Origin: Kitasatospora phosalacinea
GTDB lineage: Bacteria > Actinomycetota > Actinomycetes > Streptomycetales > Streptomycetaceae
Length of the DNA stretch: 30,115 bases
Assembly: GCF_000716545.1 (NCBI RefSeq)
Contig: NZ_JNWZ01000084.1
Location: 1 to 30,115, forward strand
Direction: 5' to 3'
The translations under genes and the position numbers were made by a program. Positions 1 through 7,216 of the stretch are shown in pieces. Position 1 is the first letter of the stretch; each line of letters starts with the position of its first letter. A model generated the notes under the pieces. That model saw only the letters and a list, made by a program, of their open reading frames with translations, had not been told where the DNA came from and searched no databases.

Positions 1-120
1 GACCTCCTCGGCCTTGAGCGCGATGGCCACCATGGCCTTGATCCGCTCGTGCTCCGTCGGGGTCCGCCCGTCGGTGGGGTCGGTGGTCACGTCACCGACC
101 GTGAAAATGCCGAACTGCAT
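1..120 (-). CDS. LLM-class flavin-dependent oxidoreductase, N-terminal fragment (gene runs off the window)
   Basis: The first 40 residues are visible. They begin MQFGIFTVGDV and continue with a TPTEHERIKAMVAIALKAEE segment. This matches the beta1-alpha1 start of luciferase-like monooxygenases that use FMN or F420 in a TIM barrel, including the acidic helix of the 'A-x-KAEE-x-GLD' type. The ATG at 118-120 is preceded on the minus strand by GGGAGG about 4 nt upstream, which supports this start. The rest of the enzyme, including the cofactor and substrate residues, lies to the left of the window, so the substrate cannot be inferred. The family assignment is recognised from the N-terminus only. 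Confidence 0.75.
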   Translation of the reverse strand, partial: MQFGIFTVGDVTTDPTDGRTPTEHERIKAMVAIALKAEEV

Positions 121-1179
121 ACTGCCTCCCGCTTTCCGCGTCCGTACGGGCCTGCGGCCGGTCTGCGGCCGAGGCACTCCGGAGCGACGCTAGGAGGGAG
201 GGGCCACGCCCTCGTGACCGAACGCGCACCGCTGTCTTACCGAGAGCGCAGCACCGGACGGCGCTCCTCCGCCGGGGGACCGGCTCCGAGGACGACCTCC
301 AGCGGGCGACCGCCGCCGAGAACGCCTCAAGAGCGGCCGCCCTCCACTCCCGGGCGGCCGGGTGCCCGTGCTCCCGGCCGCGAGCGAGGGGAGTCGCGAC
401 GATCACTGCGGCGTCGCGGAACGTCGCCTTCTGGACGCCTTCGGCATCCCCGGCAAGCCCGAAGTCCTCGACCCCGAAGGCGACCAGGCCAGCGGTTGGA
501 GCGCCGCTTGGGGCGACTGCGACGCGTCGGCCGTCGCTGCGGAATCGAGCCCTGGACCCCGGCAGATCGGACCGGACACCAGTGCGTCCGGAATCGCCCT
601 CGTCGCCGACACTCCTGGCCGACCAACCGGCCCTGCTCCGAAACGGCGTCACCGGATCACGTCGGCTGAGCTTGACTCTGTCGGGGATCCTGGTGTTCGA
701 CTGCAGGTGATCATGGTGGTGCGCCAGTCTCGCGGGTGCACGATGGCCGCGAGATTTCCGAGGAGTACGAGATGCCGGTCCGTCCCCGTTCGGGTACCGA
801 GGTCCCGGGGTTGACGGCGCGGATGGCGCGGATGGCGCGGATGGCGCGGGCCGGCAACTCCGGTGGTACTACGGCGATGTGGGTGCGTGACCGGCGCGAC
901 GGCCTGTGGCGGATGGGCTCGTCGCAGCCGGGATCGCCCGGCCCTGGACCCCGCTCTGACGCACGGCGCCCACCAATTCCCCGTTGCGGTCCCCGGAACC
1001 GCAAGACGGCCCTCACCACGCAGCAGACCGGCGGTCAACCATCGGCAATGGGCTGTGAACCTGTCGCACACCCTGTCTTATGCGCAGTGTCCGGGATACG
1101 GCTGCTGCGGGCCGCCTCGTACGGATGGCCTCCCGACCATTGCCGAGAGGCCGTCCATCTCACGACAGCCTGAGCCCAA
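121..1179. other. About 1 kb with no convincing gene
   Basis: Reading frames here on both strands are Arg/Pro/Ser-rich, lack good ribosome binding sites and show no recognisable domain. The base composition is somewhat less biased at third positions than in neighbouring genes, which suggests decayed coding sequence. The plus frame around 404-490 reads like the start of a small enzyme (a LLDAFGIPGKPEVL segment), but it breaks down quickly. The stretch also holds a 9-bp tandem repeat (816-849) and a 10-bp inverted repeat, TCGGCAATGG at 1042-1051 with its complement at 1137-1146. I see no RNA gene. Confidence 0.5.
816..849. repeat. 9-bp tandem repeat, 3.8 copies
   Basis: The unit GGCGCGGAT is repeated at 816-824, 825-833 and 834-842, followed by a partial copy GGCGCGG at 843-849. 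The unit is a multiple of three. It would encode repeated Met-Ala-Arg in one plus frame, but that frame does not look like a real gene. Confidence 0.85.
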
Positions 1180-2523
1180 CTACGCCTGGTTTCCCGCTCG
1201 GTGGGCCGCGATCAGGTCGCGGTACCAGGCGAACGAGGCCCTCGGGGTGCGCTGCTGCGTGGCGAAGTCGACGTGGACCAGGCCGAAGCGCTGGCTGTAG
1301 CCCTCGGCCCATTCGAAGTTGTCGAGGAGGGACCAGGCGCAGTAGCCGCGGACGTCGATGCCGGCGGTGGTGGCCCGGGCGAGGGCGTCGAGGTGGGCGG
1401 TCAGGTAGTCGATGCGGAAGGCGTCGTCGAGGGCGGCGTCGGTGGAGCAGCCGTTCTCGGTGATGGTGATCGGGGGGAGGGCGGTGCCGTAGCGGGCCTG
1501 GAGGGTGTGGAGGAGTTCGGGGAGTCCCTCGGGGACGACGGGCCAGCCGAAGTGGGTGCGCGGGACGCCTTCGATGGGGGCTTCGGCGAAGGGGAGACCG
1601 GGGTCGGTGGGGGCGGCGATGCGGGTGGGGTTGTAGTAGTTGACGCCGAGTCCGTCGAGGCCGGGGGCGTGGATGAGGGTGAGGTCGCCGTCGCGGACGG
1701 CGCCGCCGAGGTCGGGGTCGGGGCCGAGGCCGTACGCGGTCAGGTCGGGGTAGCGGCCGAGCAGGAGCGGGTCGGTGAACAGGCGGTTGTGCAGGGTGTC
1801 GTAGGCGTCGGCGGCGGCGCGGTCGGCCGGGGAGTCGGTGGCGGGGCGGACGGGGGTGAGGTTGTTGGCGATCAGGACGTCGAGGCCGCGGGCGCGCAGT
1901 TCGGCGGCGGCCAGGCCGTGGCCGAGGAGTTGGTGGTGGGCGGCGGGCATCGCGTCGAGCATCAGGGCGCGGCCGGGGGCGTGGATGCCGAGGGCGTAGC
2001 CGTACACCAGGTGCACGAAGGGCTCGTTGAGGGTGATCCAGGCCGGGACGCGGTCGCCGAGGCGGTCGGCGGCCAGGGCCGCGTACGCGGCGAAGCGGTG
2101 GGCGGTGTCGCGGTGCAGCCAGCCGCCCCCGTCCTCCAGGGCCTGCGGCAGGTCCCAGTGGAAGAGGGTGGGCAGCGGGGTGATGCCGGCTTCGAGCAGG
2201 CCGTCGACGAGGCGGTCGTAGAAGTCGAGCCCGGCCGGGTTGGCCGGGCCGCGGCCGGTGGGCTGGACGCGCGTCCAGGCGAGCGAGAACCGGTAGGTGT
2301 CCAGGCCGAGTTCGCGCATCAGGGCGATGTCCTCGGGCCAGCGGTGGTAGTGGTCGCAGGCGGTGCGGCCGCTGTCGCCGTTCTTCACGGCGCCGGGGCG
2401 CGCGCAGAAGGCGTCCCAGACCGACGGGCCGCGGCCGTCCTCGTCAACCGCGCCCTCGATCTGGTACGCGGCGGTGGAGACGCCCCAGCGGAATCCGGCG
2501 GGCAGGTCGTGGCGGTCCGGCAT
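1180..2523 (-). CDS. Glycoside hydrolase family 1 beta-glucosidase
   Basis: This 447-residue protein has the usual length of a bacterial GH1 enzyme and the full set of family landmarks. These are an N-terminal FRWGVSTAAYQIEGA segment (residues 11-25), TLNEP with the acid/base Glu at about 167, a GVNYYNP segment (293-299), ITENG with the nucleophile Glu at about 356, and a C-terminal CAWSLLDNFEWAEGYSQRFG block (395-414). GH1 enzymes hydrolyse beta-linked glucosides, such as cello-oligosaccharides, with retention of configuration. There is no signal peptide, so it acts in the cytosol on imported sugars. The ATG at 2521-2523 follows AGGAGG by 6 nt. No sugar transporter or LacI regulator lies beside it in the window, so its natural substrate is not indicated by context. 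Confidence 0.95.
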   Translation of the reverse strand: MPDRHDLPAGFRWGVSTAAYQIEGAVDEDGRGPSVWDAFCARPGAVKNGDSGRTACDHYHRWPEDIALMRELGLDTYRFSLAWTRVQPTGRGPANPAGLDFYDRLVDGLLEAGITPLPTLFHWDLPQALEDGGGWLHRDTAHRFAAYAALAADRLGDRVPAWITLNEPFVHLVYGYALGIHAPGRALMLDAMPAAHHQLLGHGLAAAELRARGLDVLIANNLTPVRPATDSPADRAAADAYDTLHNRLFTDPLLLGRYPDLTAYGLGPDPDLGGAVRDGDLTLIHAPGLDGLGVNYYNPTRIAAPTDPGLPFAEAPIEGVPRTHFGWPVVPEGLPELLHTLQARYGTALPPITITENGCSTDAALDDAFRIDYLTAHLDALARATTAGIDVRGYCAWSLLDNFEWAEGYSQRFGLVHVDFATQQRTPRASFAWYRDLIAAHRAGNQA

Positions 2524-2830
2524 GGCAGCCTCCTGGCGGACGATCAGCTAAATGCGAGGAGTGCTCATGTTAGTGCCGCGGCGCCGGAACACCAGGGGTG
2601 CGGACGGGACGGGCGCGACCGCCACGGCGGACCGGCGGACCGGCGGACCGGCGCGCCGAGGCCGTGCGCCCCGGCGTCCCCCTTGCGAGCCGCCGTTCGG
2701 GCCCTGCCTCCGGGGCCGTTCGGCCCTTCCGGGCGCCCGGGGCCGGTGGGGACAGTGACCCCAGGTCAGCGATGTGTCCGGCCCGCGCGGCGGGCCGATC
2801 GAGTGGGCGTGGGCGCCCGGGGAAGGCCGT
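2524..2830. other. Intergenic region upstream of two divergent genes, with an 8-bp tandem repeat
   Basis: This is the shared upstream region of the GH1 gene (minus) and the RHH-like gene (plus). The left end, about 2545-2576, is relatively AT-rich and probably holds the GH1 promoter, though I cannot assign clear -35 and -10 boxes. The unit CGGCGGAC is repeated three times at 2625-2648, followed by a degenerate copy. The short plus frame starting at about 2567 contains a TTA codon but reads as Arg/Pro-rich noise. Confidence 0.5.
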
Positions 2831-3256
2831 GTGATGGAATCCGACGAGGTCATGCTGGCCGTCCGGCTCACCACCGCGGAGCGGACGCTGTTGCGCCGGC
2901 TGGCGCACGGCCACCGCGGCGACGTGTCCGAGGTGGTGGCGGACGCGCTGCTGGACGTGCTGCCCGCGCTGCTCGCCCGGGACGCGTCCCGACTCGCCGA
3001 GCAGTTGGGCCCGTTCGCCCCGTGCGCGGTGACGGTCTGGCTGCCGCCGGACCTCGCCGACCTGCTCCCGGCCCTGGCCGGGCGCCTGGCGTCCGCCCCG
3101 CGTCCGTCCGCGACGCCCAGCCCTTGCGCCGCGCTGGGCACCGCGCTGCGGCTGTGGCTCCGTCAGGACCCGGCCCGGCTGGCCGCCGGTCTGCGCGCCA
3201 TGCACGCGCGCCCCTCCCCGTCCCCTCGGCCGCACGCCCACCCGCTGGCCGCCTGA
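2831..3256 (+). CDS. Small protein with two ribbon-helix-helix-like segments
   Basis: I do not recognise a named family. The first half, residues 7-46, reads VMLAVRLTTAERTLLRRLA followed by DVSEVVADALLDVL. This is the strand, helix, S-x-x-V-x-x-A-L turn and helix pattern of ribbon-helix-helix DNA-binding domains. A second similar unit follows at about 65-111, with CAVTVWLPPDLADLLPALAG and then ALGTALRLWL. The two are joined by a short linker, and the last 20 residues are Pro/Ser-rich. RHH proteins normally dimerise, so a tandem chain could form one DNA-binding unit by itself. Start: GTG 2831 or ATG 2834, both in frame behind GGGGAAGG; longer upstream starts lack a ribosome binding site. The regulatory role is inferred from fold pattern only. 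Confidence 0.6.
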   Translation: MMESDEVMLAVRLTTAERTLLRRLAHGHRGDVSEVVADALLDVLPALLARDASRLAEQLGPFAPCAVTVWLPPDLADLLPALAGRLASAPRPSATPSPCAALGTALRLWLRQDPARLAAGLRAMHARPSPSPRPHAHPLAA

Positions 3257-3406
3257 GCGGGCACCGTCGGCCCGCGTGGGCCCGCCCGGGCGCGAGTACG
3301 CCGGCCGCCTCGGCTCCCGGACGAGCACCGCGCCGGGCACGCCCACCGACCGGAGCCCGTGACCGGAACTCCTTCCGACGCCAGGGGCGTTCGGCTCGCA
3401 GGTCCG

Positions 3407-4498
3407 TCAGTCGACGGCCGGGCTGTCCGTGCGGTCGATCCGGCGGATCTCCTCCAGTGGGTACGGGGTTCGCCGGCTGTGGCGCTGGAACTTGAGGTTG
3501 AAGTCCGACATCACGGCGGCGATCGGCGCGTGCCGGGTGAGGATCGCCGCGGCCTCCGCCGGGATTCCGGTGGGGCGCTCGCCCTCCGCGTAGGCGCGCA
3601 CCAGCGCGTAGCGGCCGTCCCTGTCCTCCCTCCGGTACCCGAACAGGGCGGTGACCAGCCAGTTCACGAAGTACGTGGCGGTGTGGCAGCGGTCGTAGGT
3701 CTGGTGCCGGTCGAAGAAGTCGACCTCGTCCGGCGACAGCTCGAACCGGGAGGAGATCGCGAGTCCGTAGTCCGCGAAGTAGAGGCGCCGACCGTCGGTC
3801 AGGATGTTCTCGAAGTGCGCGTCGAAGTGCAGGAGTCCGCGGCTGTTCATGAACGAGACACCGGCTGCCAGTTCCCTCTCCACCATGGCGCAGGCCCGGT
3901 CGGCGGTCCGGTCTCCCGCTCCGATCCGGGTGCCCAGCCACTGGTGCAGGTTCTGCGGGACGTACTCCAGGAACAGCGCGACGCTCGCCGAGGACCGCTG
4001 GAGGGCCTCGATCCGGTGGCGCACCTGCGGTCCGCCGCCCCGGTAAGCCACAGCCCGTTCGACGTCGGCCAGGTCCTCGGGCAGGGGCGTCGAGTCCGGC
4101 AGCACGCGCCAGTGGTGCATCAGGGGGAAGCCCTCGTGCTCCGCCGCGAGCACCCAGTTCGTCGTCATGGCGTGCACGGCGAGCTCTCTCCAGGCCCCGA
4201 AGCCCGGCCCGGCGATGGCGCCGACGCCGTAGTGGCAGAAGTCGGGCAGCTCGAACAGGTTGGCCGTGGACCGGACGTGCTCGGGCTGCCTCTCCAGGTC
4301 GGTGAGGGGCACCCGTTTGACGAAGACCGGGATCCCGGCGACCTCCAGCAGGGACGACTTCCCGCCGATGCCGGATCCGAGCGGCGCCGCCGTGTCCACG
4401 AGCTCGCGCAGTGCGCGATCGCTGCACAGGGCCAGGGCCGTGGAGACGGCGCCGTGGGCGGCGAGACGCGCACCTCGCGACATGTCGGGGACTTCCAC
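3407..4498 (-). CDS. Protein kinase-like protein with intact catalytic residues
   Basis: This 363-residue protein has a divergent protein kinase or aminoglycoside-kinase-like fold. It shows a glycine-rich start (PLGSGIGGKSSLLE, 39-52), a beta3-type lysine in VFVKRVP (about Lys61), a hinge-like FLEYVPQNLHQWL (176-188), a catalytic loop LLHFDAHFENIL (222-233; Asp226 and Asn231), and a DFG-like FADYGLA (241-247; Asp243). All residues needed for phosphotransfer are present. No membrane segment or PASTA domain is seen, so it is a soluble kinase of unknown substrate, not a classical Hanks-type receptor. The GTG at 4496-4498 is chosen because GGTGGAG lies 6 nt upstream; an in-frame ATG at 4483 is the alternative. 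A -10-like TAAGGT lies at 4656-4661 on this strand. The neighbours give no substrate clue. Confidence 0.8.
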   Translation of the reverse strand: MEVPDMSRGARLAAHGAVSTALALCSDRALRELVDTAAPLGSGIGGKSSLLEVAGIPVFVKRVPLTDLERQPEHVRSTANLFELPDFCHYGVGAIAGPGFGAWRELAVHAMTTNWVLAAEHEGFPLMHHWRVLPDSTPLPEDLADVERAVAYRGGGPQVRHRIEALQRSSASVALFLEYVPQNLHQWLGTRIGAGDRTADRACAMVERELAAGVSFMNSRGLLHFDAHFENILTDGRRLYFADYGLAISSRFELSPDEVDFFDRHQTYDRCHTATYFVNWLVTALFGYRREDRDGRYALVRAYAEGERPTGIPAEAAAILTRHAPIAAVMSDFNLKFQRHSRRTPYPLEEIRRIDRTDSPAVD

Positions 4499-4798
4499 TG
4501 CTGTCTCCACCTGGACGCCGGCCTCGATCCCGGGGCTGCGGCGCGTCCGGGGCGAGCCGCCACCGCGTTCGACGCGCAGCCCCGCGGTCCGGCCGGAGCG
4601 GGTCGGGGCGCCCGGGACCGTGTGCGACGACGGACCTGGGCACCCGTTCGACCGCACCTTACGTGAAGGCCGACGACGAGTCGGGGGGACCGCGCTCTTC
4701 GGGCGGGGGCCGACGAACGCGGAGGGAGGTCGCGACCGCGCGCGGAGAAGGGCGCTCAAGGGGTGAACCGGGGCGCCCTTCCCCGCGTTGCGCTGATC

Positions 4799-4861
4799 GG
4801 ACGCACATGCGTCCCTGCCGGACGCACATGCGTCCCTGCCGGACGCGCATGCGTCCCTGCG
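4799..4861. repeat. Three 21-bp direct repeats, each containing an inverted repeat
   Basis: Three adjacent 21-bp units lie at 4799-4819, 4820-4840 and 4841-4861. Units 1 and 2 are identical. Unit 3 differs by one base in the body and one at its edge. Each contains GGACGCA, two bases (CA), then TGCGTCC, so every unit is itself a 7-2-7 dyad (6 of 7 in unit 3). A spacing of 21 bp puts all dyads on the same face of the helix. The array ends 61 bp before the start of the secreted crystallin-like gene, so it is a likely multi-site operator for that gene. Confidence 0.9.
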
Positions 4862-4922
4862 ATGCCGCCGCGCGCTGCGGCCCTCGGCGGCACCCGTCAC
4901 CACGGAAAGGAACAACTCACCA

Positions 4923-5264
4923 GTGAAGCGCTTCATCACCCGCCTCGCGGTGGTCGCGACGGCCGGCGCCATGGCCGCCGTGCTGCCTGCTTCGTCGGCG
5001 TTCGCCGTCAACCGCACCGATTGCGATGAACTCGGTCTCCTGATGCTTCACAACTCGGGCGGCTCCCTCTGCTTCGCCAACGCGGGCGCGCAGAGCGTGG
5101 CGATCTACGGCGTGGACCGGATCTGGACCGGGAACAACAAGGTCACGTTGGAGTACGTGCCGCGGCTGGGGGCTCCGACGACCAGCGCGACCGTGGACAA
5201 GTGGCAGTTCGGCAACGTCCCCGGTGAGCCCATCCACAAGATCACGAAGATCGTGATCTGGTAG
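4923..5264 (+). CDS. Secreted beta/gamma-crystallin-like small protein
   Basis: This 113-residue exported protein has a Sec signal peptide: MKRFITRLAV, a hydrophobic core, then ASSAFA, with cleavage probably after residue 28. The mature part is about 85 residues and begins VNRTDC. It has two cysteines (34 and 50), likely paired, and the motifs CFANAG (50-55) and a WTGNNKVTLEY Greek-key-like strand turn (68-78). These resemble the single-domain beta/gamma-crystallin proteins secreted by streptomycetes, a fold shared with the Streptomyces metalloproteinase inhibitor SMPI and with some killer toxins. The biological activity is not shown by sequence. Start GTG 4923 has GGAAAGGA about 14 nt upstream. 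It is preceded by the triple 21-bp repeat and followed by a gene-free hairpin region, so it is probably transcribed alone. Confidence 0.8.
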   Translation: MKRFITRLAVVATAGAMAAVLPASSAFAVNRTDCDELGLLMLHNSGGSLCFANAGAQSVAIYGVDRIWTGNNKVTLEYVPRLGAPTTSATVDKWQFGNVPGEPIHKITKIVIW

Positions 5265-5412
5265 CGTCCGCCCCCGCGGACGAGGTGACGGCGGGGCCCG
5301 ACCGGGCCGCAACCGCAGTCGTCCGCACGGCTGCATGACGTCGCCGCGGTGGGTTCACCGGGCGTTCCCGGAGTGGCCACCGACGTGGTGACGCCCGTGC
5401 GGGCACCACGCG

Positions 5413-5481
5413 CGAGGCACCTGTGCCGTTGGGGGGAGACGTCGTCGGAAGTCTCGAACGCCCATCGGCTCAGGTGCCTCG
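5413..5481. other. Long imperfect hairpin in a convergent intergenic region
   Basis: The 69-nt segment folds on itself. CGAGGCACCTG (5413-5423) pairs with CAGGTGCCTCG (5471-5481) over 11 bp. After one T-T mismatch, GCCGTTGGG (5425-5433) pairs with CCCATCGGC (5461-5469) over 8 of 9 positions. An inner stem GAGAC (5436-5440) pairs with GTCTC (5451-5455). That gives about 24 pairs in total. It lies between the convergent crystallin-like and corA genes, so it could be a bidirectional terminator, a structured RNA or a small palindromic element. There is no T-tract. Confidence 0.65.
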
Positions 5482-5507
5482 TCGATCCCCTGTCCTGCCA
5501 CACCCGG

Positions 5508-5520
5508 CCCGCCCGGCGGG
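5508..5520 (-). terminator. Possible corA terminator stem
   Basis: CCCGCC and GGCGGG form a compact GC hairpin about 55 nt downstream of the corA stop codon. It has no U-tract, as is common in streptomycetes. The functional call is weak. Confidence 0.3.
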
Positions 5521-5575
5521 TGCCGCCCGGAGCGGGGTGCCGGACCACCGCTCCGCCAGCTGAACCACCGTCCCG

Positions 5576-6751
5576 CTAGAGCCAGTTGCGGCGCTTGAAG
5601 ATCAGGTAGAGGCTGACGCAGACCACGCCCATCAGGCCGATCGCGAAGGGGTAGCCGAAGGCCCAGTGGAGTTCCGGCATCTCCTCGAAGTTCATGCCGT
5701 AGACGGTGCCGATGAGGGTGGGGGCGAAGAGGATGGCGGCCCAGGAGGAGATCTTCTTGATCTCGTCGTTCTGGGCGTGGCCGGCTTCGGCGAGCTGCTT
5801 CATCTCCTCGTTCTGGCGCTGGGAGACCAGGGTGGCGTTGACGGTGAGGATGTTCTGGAGCATCTGCCGGAAGCCGTCGACGCGTTCGGCGGCGTAGGTG
5901 GCGTGGTCGGCGACGTCGCGCAGGTAGCGCTGGAGCTCCTCGTCGGTGCCGTACTTCTGGAAGCCGCCTTCGAGGGCGCGCATGATCTCCAGCAGGGGGC
6001 CGGTGGCGCGCTGGAACTCGATGACCTCGCGGGAGAGTTCGTAGATGCGGCGGGAGACTTCGGGGTCGCCGCCGAAGACTTCGGTCTCGATCTCGTCGAT
6101 GTCGTGCTGGAGGCCGGCGATGACGGGGGCGTAGCCGTCGACGACGGCGTCCAGGACGGCGTAGAGGACGGCTTCCGGGCCGAGGGCGAGCAGGTCGGGG
6201 TCGGCTTCGAGGCGGCTGCGGACCATCGAGATGTCGGGCGACTGGGAGTGCCGGACGGTGAGGACGAAGTCGGGGCCGACGAAGAGGTGGATCTCGCCGA
6301 AGTCGACCTCCTCGACGTCGTCGAGGTAGCGGGCGGCGCGCAGCACGACGAACAGGGTGTCGCCGTAGCGTTCCAGCTTGGGGCGCTGGTGGGCGACGAT
6401 GGCGTCTTCGAGGGCGAGTTCGTGCAGGTCGAACTTCTCGGCGGCTTCGACGAGTTGGGTTTCGGCGGGGCGGTAGAGACCGATCCAGGCCATGGTGCCG
6501 GGCTTGCCGGGGAGGTCGCGGTAGATCTCGGCGAGGCCGGTGGGGGTCTCTATCCGGTGGCCGTCGCGGTAGACGGCGGCGTCGACCAGGGAGCGTTCCA
6601 GCGAGACGGACTGCTCGCCGTCGAGGGCCTGTTCGGAGCGCGGGTCCATGGAGTGCTCGGGGGCGGCGGCGCGGTCGGCGGGCCGCCGGGCGGTGGTGCG
6701 GCTGAAGGGTCGCTTGCTCGCGCGCACGGCGCGCACACGCCAGTCGGACAC
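5576..6751 (-). CDS. corA: CorA-family magnesium/cobalt transporter
   Basis: This 391-residue protein has a large soluble N-terminal domain and two C-terminal membrane helices (about 331-350 and 363-384). Between them is the family signature YGMNF at residues 351-355, followed by the EEMPEL loop and a basic KRRNWL tail. CorA proteins form pentameric channels that import Mg2+ and sometimes Co2+ or Ni2+; the cytosolic funnel senses Mg2+. The N-terminal 35 residues are Arg-rich and longer than in enteric CorA. Start GTG 6751 has GGAGG 7 nt upstream. A 34-codon ORF with a near-perfect Shine-Dalgarno sequence lies about 145 nt upstream on the same strand, which suggests leader-peptide control of the gene. 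It converges on the crystallin-like gene. Confidence 0.95.
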   Translation of the reverse strand: MSDWRVRAVRASKRPFSRTTARRPADRAAAPEHSMDPRSEQALDGEQSVSLERSLVDAAVYRDGHRIETPTGLAEIYRDLPGKPGTMAWIGLYRPAETQLVEAAEKFDLHELALEDAIVAHQRPKLERYGDTLFVVLRAARYLDDVEEVDFGEIHLFVGPDFVLTVRHSQSPDISMVRSRLEADPDLLALGPEAVLYAVLDAVVDGYAPVIAGLQHDIDEIETEVFGGDPEVSRRIYELSREVIEFQRATGPLLEIMRALEGGFQKYGTDEELQRYLRDVADHATYAAERVDGFRQMLQNILTVNATLVSQRQNEEMKQLAEAGHAQNDEIKKISSWAAILFAPTLIGTVYGMNFEEMPELHWAFGYPFAIGLMGVVCVSLYLIFKRRNWL

Positions 6752-6895
6752 GGCGGTACCTCCACGGGTTCTGGTGCCGCCGGGCCCTGGTGCGGCCTGG
6801 GTGCGGATGGACGCGGACGGACGCGGGCGGGGCGACGGGCCCCGGCGGCAGCCGTGCGCGGGCGACGCGGCGCGGACGCGGGCGTGAACGCGGGT

Positions 6896-7000
6896 TCAGC
6901 GGGCGGAGCGGCGCGGACGCGGGCGGTGGTGCCGGGGGCCGTGAGCGGGTGAGTACTTCCCGGAGCGGGGCCGACTTCGGCCCGGACTACTGCACTCCAC
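6896..7000 (-). CDS. Putative leader peptide upstream of corA (34 aa)
   Basis: The peptide starts MECSSPGRSRPRSGKYS and continues with Pro, His and Arg residues to a TGA stop; Pro and Arg make up nearly half. It has a stronger ribosome binding site than most genes here: AGGAGGTGAG at 7005-7014 (minus strand), with GTG 8 nt after AGGAGG. A -10-like TAGACT at 7053-7058 would start the transcript about 46 nt upstream. From its stop to the corA GTG are 144 nt of C-rich leader RNA. In Salmonella, the corA and mgtA leaders carry short ORFs (corL; the proline-rich mgtL) that couple translation to Rho-dependent termination. By analogy this may sense Mg2+ or translation state. It could also be chance; the evidence is the SD, promoter and position. 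Confidence 0.5.
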   Translation of the reverse strand: MECSSPGRSRPRSGKYSPAHGPRHHRPRPRRSAR

Positions 7001-7216
7001 TGCTCTCACCTCCTGTACGCCCCGGGCGCCCGGGGGCGCCACGACCGCGCCCAGTCTAGCCCCGCGCACCGGCCGCCCCCGCCACGCGCGCGCCCGCTCC
7101 CCCGCCCCGCACGCCGACCTCCGCGCCGCACACCTCCCCAGCCACTTCCCCACCCGCCTCCCCGCCCCCGGTAATCCCGTGGCGCCCGCCGCCGCGGCCG
7201 GGCCACACTCGGGCGC

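Noticed and set aside
49..814. Several overlapping frames on both strands in the first 800 bp
   Set aside because: None has a ribosome binding site with a plausible domain. Residue use is typical of out-of-frame GC-rich DNA.
736..1173. Plus-strand 145-codon frame with a Met-Ala-Arg repeat
   Set aside because: The repeat comes from the 9-bp tandem DNA. The rest shows no domain, and no ribosome binding site precedes the start.
2567..2758. Short plus frame with a TTA codon and a GAGGAG upstream (possible bldA-dependent ORF)
   Set aside because: The product is an Arg/Pro-rich low-complexity string over a tandem repeat, with no conserved look. The site is better explained as the GH1 promoter region.
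1201..3495. Long plus-strand frame rich in Gly, Val and Glu
   Set aside because: It is the antisense shadow of the GH1 gene, whose motifs and ribosome binding site are clear.
5500..5580. tRNA-like segment on the minus strand just after corA (a D-arm-like GGTTCAGCTGG)
   Set aside because: No anticodon arm pairs, no acceptor stem closes, and the only T-loop-like TTCGAGA is about 100 nt away with a poor stem.
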